Below are positions 59,788 to 64,000 of a DNA stretch of 64,000 nucleotides, piece after piece. Within the stretch, counting starts at the first letter, position 1, and the number at the start of each line of letters is the position of its first letter. Below the pieces are notes generated by a model, which saw only the letters and a program-made list of their open reading frames with translations, ran no database searches and had not been told where the DNA came from. The position numbers and the translations under genes were made by a program. Source of the stretch: Imperialibacter sp. EC-SDR9 (GTDB taxonomy: Bacteria; Bacteroidota; Bacteroidia; Cytophagales; Cyclobacteriaceae); assembly GCF_902498805.1 (NCBI RefSeq), contig NZ_LR701576.1, positions 186,001-250,000 of the forward strand. The letters are read 5' to 3'.

Positions 59788-60723
59788 ATGCAAACCATAC
59801 TCGGAGCCAACGGAGCCATAGGCACGGAGCTCGCCAAAAGTCTCACTTCATATACCAAAGACATTAGGCTTGTTAGCCGTAACCCAAAGAAGGTCAACGA
59901 AAAGGATATCCTCCATTCCGCTGACCTGACAAAAAGAGACGATGTTTTTAAAGCAGTGAAAGACAGTGAAGTAGTGTACCTCACCGTCGGCTTCAACTAC
60001 GACATTAAAGTGTGGAAAGCAGTTTGGCCGCCGCTGATGAAGAATGTGTTGGATGCCTGCGAAGAGTATGGCAGCAAGCTGGTTTTCTTCGATAATATAT
60101 ACGCCATTGGGAAAGAACATATCCACCACATCACCGAGGACTGTCCCATAAGCCCCTGTAGCAAAAAAGGAGAAGTAAGGGCCGAGGTTGACAGGCTGGT
60201 GCTCGATGCCATGGACAAAGGAAAAGTGCCCTCTATCATTGCTCGCAGCGGCGATTTCTTCAGCACCATGCGAGGCACCAGCATGCTGATGATCATGGTG
60301 TATGACAACCTGATTAAGGGCAAAAAAGCGCAGTGGTTTTGCAACGCAAAAGCAAAACACTCAATGACCTACTGCCCCGATGCTGCGATAGGTACTGCTA
60401 TGCTGGGTAACACGCCAACAGCGTTTAATCAAATATGGAACCTCCCCACTGACAAAAATGCTTTGACGGGGGAAGAGTGGGCGAAGCTATTTGCGACTAT
60501 CATGGGCACTTCCGACAAGTATCAGGTGCTTCCCGGCTGGGGCATAAAAGCGTTGGGCATTTTCATGCCCATCATGAGAGAGCTTCATGAAATGAGCTAC
60601 CAGTTTGCATCGGACTACTTCTTCGACAGCGCCAAGTTTGAAAAGTTCTTTAACTATACGCCCACCAGCAATGAAGATGCGGTGAGAGAAACGGTGGCGG
60701 CGCTGAAAAACATCAAGGGATAG
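59788..60723 (+). CDS. NAD(P)-binding NmrA/epimerase-like protein
   Basis: Start at the ATG at 59788 (MQTILGANGAIGTELAKSL); an upstream TTG is unlikely. 311 residues. Atypical SDR with GANGAIGT, VVYLTVGFNYDIKVWKAVWPPLMKNVL and KLVFFDNIYAIG. No YxxxK in the usual position is seen, so it may bind nucleotide without classical SDR catalysis. Substrate unknown. Confidence 0.85.
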   Translation: MQTILGANGAIGTELAKSLTSYTKDIRLVSRNPKKVNEKDILHSADLTKRDDVFKAVKDSEVVYLTVGFNYDIKVWKAVWPPLMKNVLDACEEYGSKLVFFDNIYAIGKEHIHHITEDCPISPCSKKGEVRAEVDRLVLDAMDKGKVPSIIARSGDFFSTMRGTSMLMIMVYDNLIKGKKAQWFCNAKAKHSMTYCPDAAIGTAMLGNTPTAFNQIWNLPTDKNALTGEEWAKLFATIMGTSDKYQVLPGWGIKALGIFMPIMRELHEMSYQFASDYFFDSAKFEKFFNYTPTSNEDAVRETVAALKNIKG

Positions 60724-60728
60724 GTTGC

Positions 60729-62651
60729 TTAAGAGTAAATCAACTCAAAAGCACTCTGGTACGCATCGGTGGCCGTACAATGCTCCACCAACTGGTTGTA
60801 GAAATTGTTAGAGCCAAGGGTGGCAGAGTCTCCGATCATTATAAGCTGTCGTCGGGCCCTGGTCATAGCTACGTTAGTACGGCGAATATCTTTCAGAAAG
60901 CCCATTTCACCATCTTCATTGGAGCGGGTGAAGCCAATGAAAATACTGTCCCTTTCCTGCCCTTGGAAAGAGTCAACGGTGTTCACATCAATCAAGTCCA
61001 TCAGCTCTTTACTTAGCCCCTTCTCCAGCAAAACCTCTCTCAGTAGTTCAATCTGGGCTTTGTAAGGTGCAATCACGCCAAATGTAATTTGGTTTGAAAG
61101 CACATGCTCTTCGCCTATGGTTTCAATATTGGCAAGCAACTGATCGATCAGCAGCCGGCCTTCCTCCTCATTATAGGTACTTCTCGATTCGGGATTTACC
61201 TTCTCCTGGTAGCCACAACCAGCGGTATCGATAAACTTTATGATGGCTACATTGGGCAGAGCCTCTCTTTCAATGGCAGAAGGTGCAGCTTGCAGCTTAT
61301 CGTTGTAGAAGAACTTACTGGGAAAAGCCATGATCTCTGGCTTCATCCGATACTGTTCTTCCAGCATCACATCAGTCGAATGGTAGCCTACGTTCTTTTG
61401 AAAAAGGGTGTTCTCCAGTCCTTCCTTGGCAGCCTCAAACGACTTTACCGTAGGCGGCAGTTGCTGGTGGTCACCAGTCATAATGACCCTGTTAGCTTTC
61501 AGAATAGGAATCCAGCAAGCGGGTTCCAGCGCCTGGCCGGCTTCGTCAATGAAGACAGTTTTAAACACCCGATCTTTAAGGAGGTAATGATTGCTACCTA
61601 CCAATGTGCAGGCGATTACCTGGGCATTGTCGAGCAAAGTGCTAGTGATGTAGTTTTCAAGCATGTCGGCCTCATCCCTGAAGCGGCCGGCTTCCTGTAG
61701 CAAAAGCTTTCTTTGCTGACGCTCCGCATGGCCAAAGTTTCGTTTGTATTTAAAAGCCACATTTCGGTACTCCTCGTATTTCTTGCGGACAGTCCGCAAT
61801 TCCTTGAAGCTATCGTGCGCCGCTATGCGGGCATCAAGGCTATTTTCTATCACTCTGTTGGTTACCCTGGCTGGGTGGCCAAGTCGAAGTACATTGATGC
61901 CTTCCTCCGCCAGCTTTTCTACCATCACGTCCACCGCTGCATTGCTTGGTGCCGTCACAAGCACTTGCTTTTCCAACTTCACGACTTCTTTCACCGACTG
62001 AATGAGCGTGGTGGTTTTACCTGTTCCAGGAGGGCCGTGAACGATGGCCAAATCCCTGGCCTCTATTATTACCTCAAGGGCCTTATTCTGAACGGCGTTT
62101 AATGAAGGCAGCACTGGCGCAAAGGCTGGCTCCCGCTGTGGGGTCTTTTTACCCAATAAAATCTCTGTAAGTTCAAATAATCTCCCGGCTTCTTGTTTAC
62201 CCAGCACTTTGAGCGTTCGTTCCATTTCCCTGTAGGAGGCTTCATCGAACATCAGGTCAATGCCCAGCTTGCCGTCATTGATCCAATCAGGCAGGTCATC
62301 GTCGTTCAGCACAATACCCATCTTACTTTTGCGCACATACTTAATCACTCCCGTGATGGCGTTACTGCCCTTGTCCTTTTCGCCAGTGTTCGCATAAAAA
62401 CTCACCGTGCCACCACCCTGGAACATATGGGCTTGATCAAGGTCTGTCGTTTTCTCCAGCTCCAGCACGATCTTCTCTCCTGTGCCTATGTGGTGGGAAT
62501 TCACCACCACAGGGTACCAGCAGACACCGGACTTCTTCTTCTCAGGAATAGCGGTATAAAGGATTTTGTCTTTGTACTGCTGTAAGTCCTCCTGCCATTC
62601 TTTTCTAAGGAGAGAAGTGAGGTGGGTGAAGTAAGATTTGGTATCGGTCAT
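60729..62651 (-). CDS. SF1 helicase of the UPF1/IGHMBP2-like family
   Basis: A 640-residue protein with an N-terminal beta domain and two RecA-like domains: Walker A GPPGTGKTTTL, motif Ia VTAPSNAAVDV, DEAG box VFIDEAGQALEP, motif III MTGDHQQLPPTV, motif IV TFGVIAPYKAQI, motif V VDSFQGQERDSI, motif VI NVAMTRARRQL. Predicted 5'-3' RNA or DNA helicase. Stands alone. Confidence 0.93.
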   Translation of the reverse strand: MTDTKSYFTHLTSLLRKEWQEDLQQYKDKILYTAIPEKKKSGVCWYPVVVNSHHIGTGEKIVLELEKTTDLDQAHMFQGGGTVSFYANTGEKDKGSNAITGVIKYVRKSKMGIVLNDDDLPDWINDGKLGIDLMFDEASYREMERTLKVLGKQEAGRLFELTEILLGKKTPQREPAFAPVLPSLNAVQNKALEVIIEARDLAIVHGPPGTGKTTTLIQSVKEVVKLEKQVLVTAPSNAAVDVMVEKLAEEGINVLRLGHPARVTNRVIENSLDARIAAHDSFKELRTVRKKYEEYRNVAFKYKRNFGHAERQQRKLLLQEAGRFRDEADMLENYITSTLLDNAQVIACTLVGSNHYLLKDRVFKTVFIDEAGQALEPACWIPILKANRVIMTGDHQQLPPTVKSFEAAKEGLENTLFQKNVGYHSTDVMLEEQYRMKPEIMAFPSKFFYNDKLQAAPSAIEREALPNVAIIKFIDTAGCGYQEKVNPESRSTYNEEEGRLLIDQLLANIETIGEEHVLSNQITFGVIAPYKAQIELLREVLLEKGLSKELMDLIDVNTVDSFQGQERDSIFIGFTRSNEDGEMGFLKDIRRTNVAMTRARRQLIMIGDSATLGSNNFYNQLVEHCTATDAYQSAFELIYS

Positions 62652-62786
62652 TGAAAGCGTATTGACGGGGCAAAAGTAGTGAAATGTTTCCCCTGCCAGG
62701 CTTTTTCAACAATTTTTGTCGGGCAATTGCCCACACCTCACGGAATAGATGACCTCCAAATCAATTTAACTAACCAGGAATTAGTT

Positions 62787-64000
62787 TTACCCTATCGCCC
62801 CCAAATCCAACGGCAATTTCCTCACCCTCACCCCTGTCAGATCAAAAATCGCATTACACAGCGAAGGCGCCACATTGGCCAGGCCGGACTCGCCGGCGCC
62901 TTCGGGCTTTTCTTCATTTTGAATGATGTAGGTTTCACAAGGTGGGCATTCCTCGAAAGTCAGCATGTTGTAATCGTGGAAATTAGATTGCGCCACGGCC
63001 CCGTTCTCCAGCCTAATGCCGCTTTTGTAGGTGGCTGTTAGCCCCATCACAATGGAGCCCTCGGTTTGGGCCCGCACCGTATCGGGATTGATGCAGATGC
63101 CAACATCCACCACAGTGGTGATTTTCACCGGTTTCACCTTTCCATTTTCTTTTTTCACTTCAATGACCATCCCGGTAAATGCTCCCGAACGCTCAAGAAT
63201 AGACACGCCACGACCAATCCCTTCTTCCCTTGGCCCGTACCAGTTGGCCTTTTCAGCCAGGGTTTGCAACACCTTCGTGTATCGGGTGTGGTTTTTAAGC
63301 ATGTCAAGTCTGAAATCCAGTGGATCCTTTCCAGCGGCTATTGCCAGCTCATCGATGAACGATTCATGCGCAAAACAGTTGGTGGTGTGATACACCGCCC
63401 TCCAATAGGTAATCGGCACATAATGTTTCTGAAGCACGCCACTTATCCGGAAGTTGGGGATCTCGTACTCCGTATTGATGCCCCCCATGAGCTGCCGACC
63501 GGCTTCCATTTTGTCGCCCGTCTGGTTTTGTATTTCCTGGGCCACCACTTTATGCTCAAGAGTCTCCACCTTTCCGTCGGCTATAGAGCCACGACAAACA
63601 TTGAGCGATGCGGCTCTAAAAGGCCCCTGGGTCAAGTCATCCTCCCTTGTCCAAACCACTTTAACAGGCGCTCCTACTTGCAGCGAAATATCAGCGGCCT
63701 CCTCAGCCACATCGGTCATCGACCTGCGCCCAAATCCACCGCCCATAAAGGTGTAGTTAATGGCTACATTTTCAGGGTCGATGTTGAGTTGCCTTGCCAG
63801 TTGTGAGCGTATGCCGTTCGGGTTTTGTGTTGAGCCCCAGAACTCTGCTTTGCCGTCTTTAACACTCACCGTGGCATTCATTGGCTCCATGCAAACATGG
63901 CTCTGATAGGGGGTTTCATAGGCCGCTTCCACCACTTTTCCTTCACCACCAACAGTGCTCACATTTCCAGCTTCCGCCAACGAAACTCCTTCTTTAGTAG
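62787..64000 (-). CDS. Molybdopterin-binding IorB-type xanthine-dehydrogenase-family subunit, 5'-truncated
   Basis: The frame is open to the window edge, so the N-terminus is missing; about 400 C-terminal residues remain. Features: VCMEPMNATVSV, GGGFGRRSM (Mo-cofactor binding), and the catalytic glutamate motif GAGESGLANVAPSLCNAIFDL near the end. Isoquinoline-1-oxidoreductase beta-like enzymes act in the periplasm on aldehydes or N-heterocycles with a 2Fe-2S partner and a cytochrome, not visible here. Confidence 0.9.
   Translation of the reverse strand, partial: TKEGVSLAEAGNVSTVGGEGKVVEAAYETPYQSHVCMEPMNATVSVKDGKAEFWGSTQNPNGIRSQLARQLNIDPENVAINYTFMGGGFGRRSMTDVAEEAADISLQVGAPVKVVWTREDDLTQGPFRAASLNVCRGSIADGKVETLEHKVVAQEIQNQTGDKMEAGRQLMGGINTEYEIPNFRISGVLQKHYVPITYWRAVYHTTNCFAHESFIDELAIAAGKDPLDFRLDMLKNHTRYTKVLQTLAEKANWYGPREEGIGRGVSILERSGAFTGMVIEVKKENGKVKPVKITTVVDVGICINPDTVRAQTEGSIVMGLTATYKSGIRLENGAVAQSNFHDYNMLTFEECPPCETYIIQNEEKPEGAGESGLANVAPSLCNAIFDLTGVRVRKLPLDLGAIG

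Noticed and set aside
62721-62732. GGGCAATTGCCC palindrome between helicase and IorB genes
   Set aside because: Twelve bases with a possible 4-bp stem and no T-run; too short to call a terminator or operator.

Overview
The window reads as chromosomal DNA of a member of the Bacteroidota, most likely a Cytophagales-type marine or soil heterotroph. The reasons are a SusC/SusD pair, many lipoproteins with short acidic export signals after the lipid cysteine, a 7TM-DISM receptor, FtsX/MacB-type permeases preceded by a PadR regulator, weak or absent Shine-Dalgarno sequences, and promoters resembling TTTG-N19-21-TAnnTTTG. No rRNA, tRNA, CRISPR array, prophage or intact insertion sequence is seen. 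The genus cannot be fixed from the sequence alone.

Layout. 1-4.0 kb: end of an M28 peptidase gene, a small secreted protein with a basic tail, a DUF983 protein and a cytochrome c/PQQ-type sugar dehydrogenase lipoprotein. 4.0-8.2 kb: sialidase-like lipoprotein, TIG-repeat lipoprotein and Kelch protein, separated by two arrays of 47-bp hairpin repeats. 8.4-12.8 kb: unknown lipoproteins, MsrB, an RRM RNA-binding protein, a methyltransferase. 12.8-15.2 kb: an FtsX-type permease behind a tandem operator. 15.3-26.6 kb: a glycan-utilisation locus (SusC, SusD, LamG lipoprotein, two GH144-like glucanases) with a membrane receptor carrying a transposase-derived zinc ribbon upstream. 26.7-36.8 kb: YciI protein, HtrA-like protease, TerB-ABCG transporter / S9 peptidase / YdcF operon, response regulator. 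36.8-38.8 kb: sulfur transport genes (DUF6691, YeeE, TauE). 39-46.3 kb: thioredoxin-like protein, SnoaL-like protein, amidohydrolase, SDR, cupins. 46.3-57.4 kb: BlaI/BlaR1 pair with twin operators, NlpE-META lipoprotein, two MDR oxidoreductases, MepB, GNAT, pentapeptide-repeat protein, serine hydrolase, PadR-controlled permease. 57.5-64 kb: small membrane protein, DUF4180, amidohydrolase, NmrA-like reductase, SF1 helicase and the 3' part of an IorB-type molybdenum hydroxylase gene.

The most notable structure outside genes is the family of hairpin repeats with arms (A/T)TAAAGAGGTTAC / GTAACCTCTTTA(A/T): five copies at 5.12-5.41 kb, five at 6.91-7.22 kb and one at 40.92-40.97 kb. All sit against gene 3' ends, and some provide the stop codon. 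The most notable protein is the receptor at 24.8-26.6 kb, which appears to join a 7TM-DISM sensor to the DNA-binding part of an IS1595-type transposase next to a SusCD locus. Two unrelated genes, blaI and an FtsX permease, each lie behind a pair of dyad operators spaced exactly 20 bp apart.
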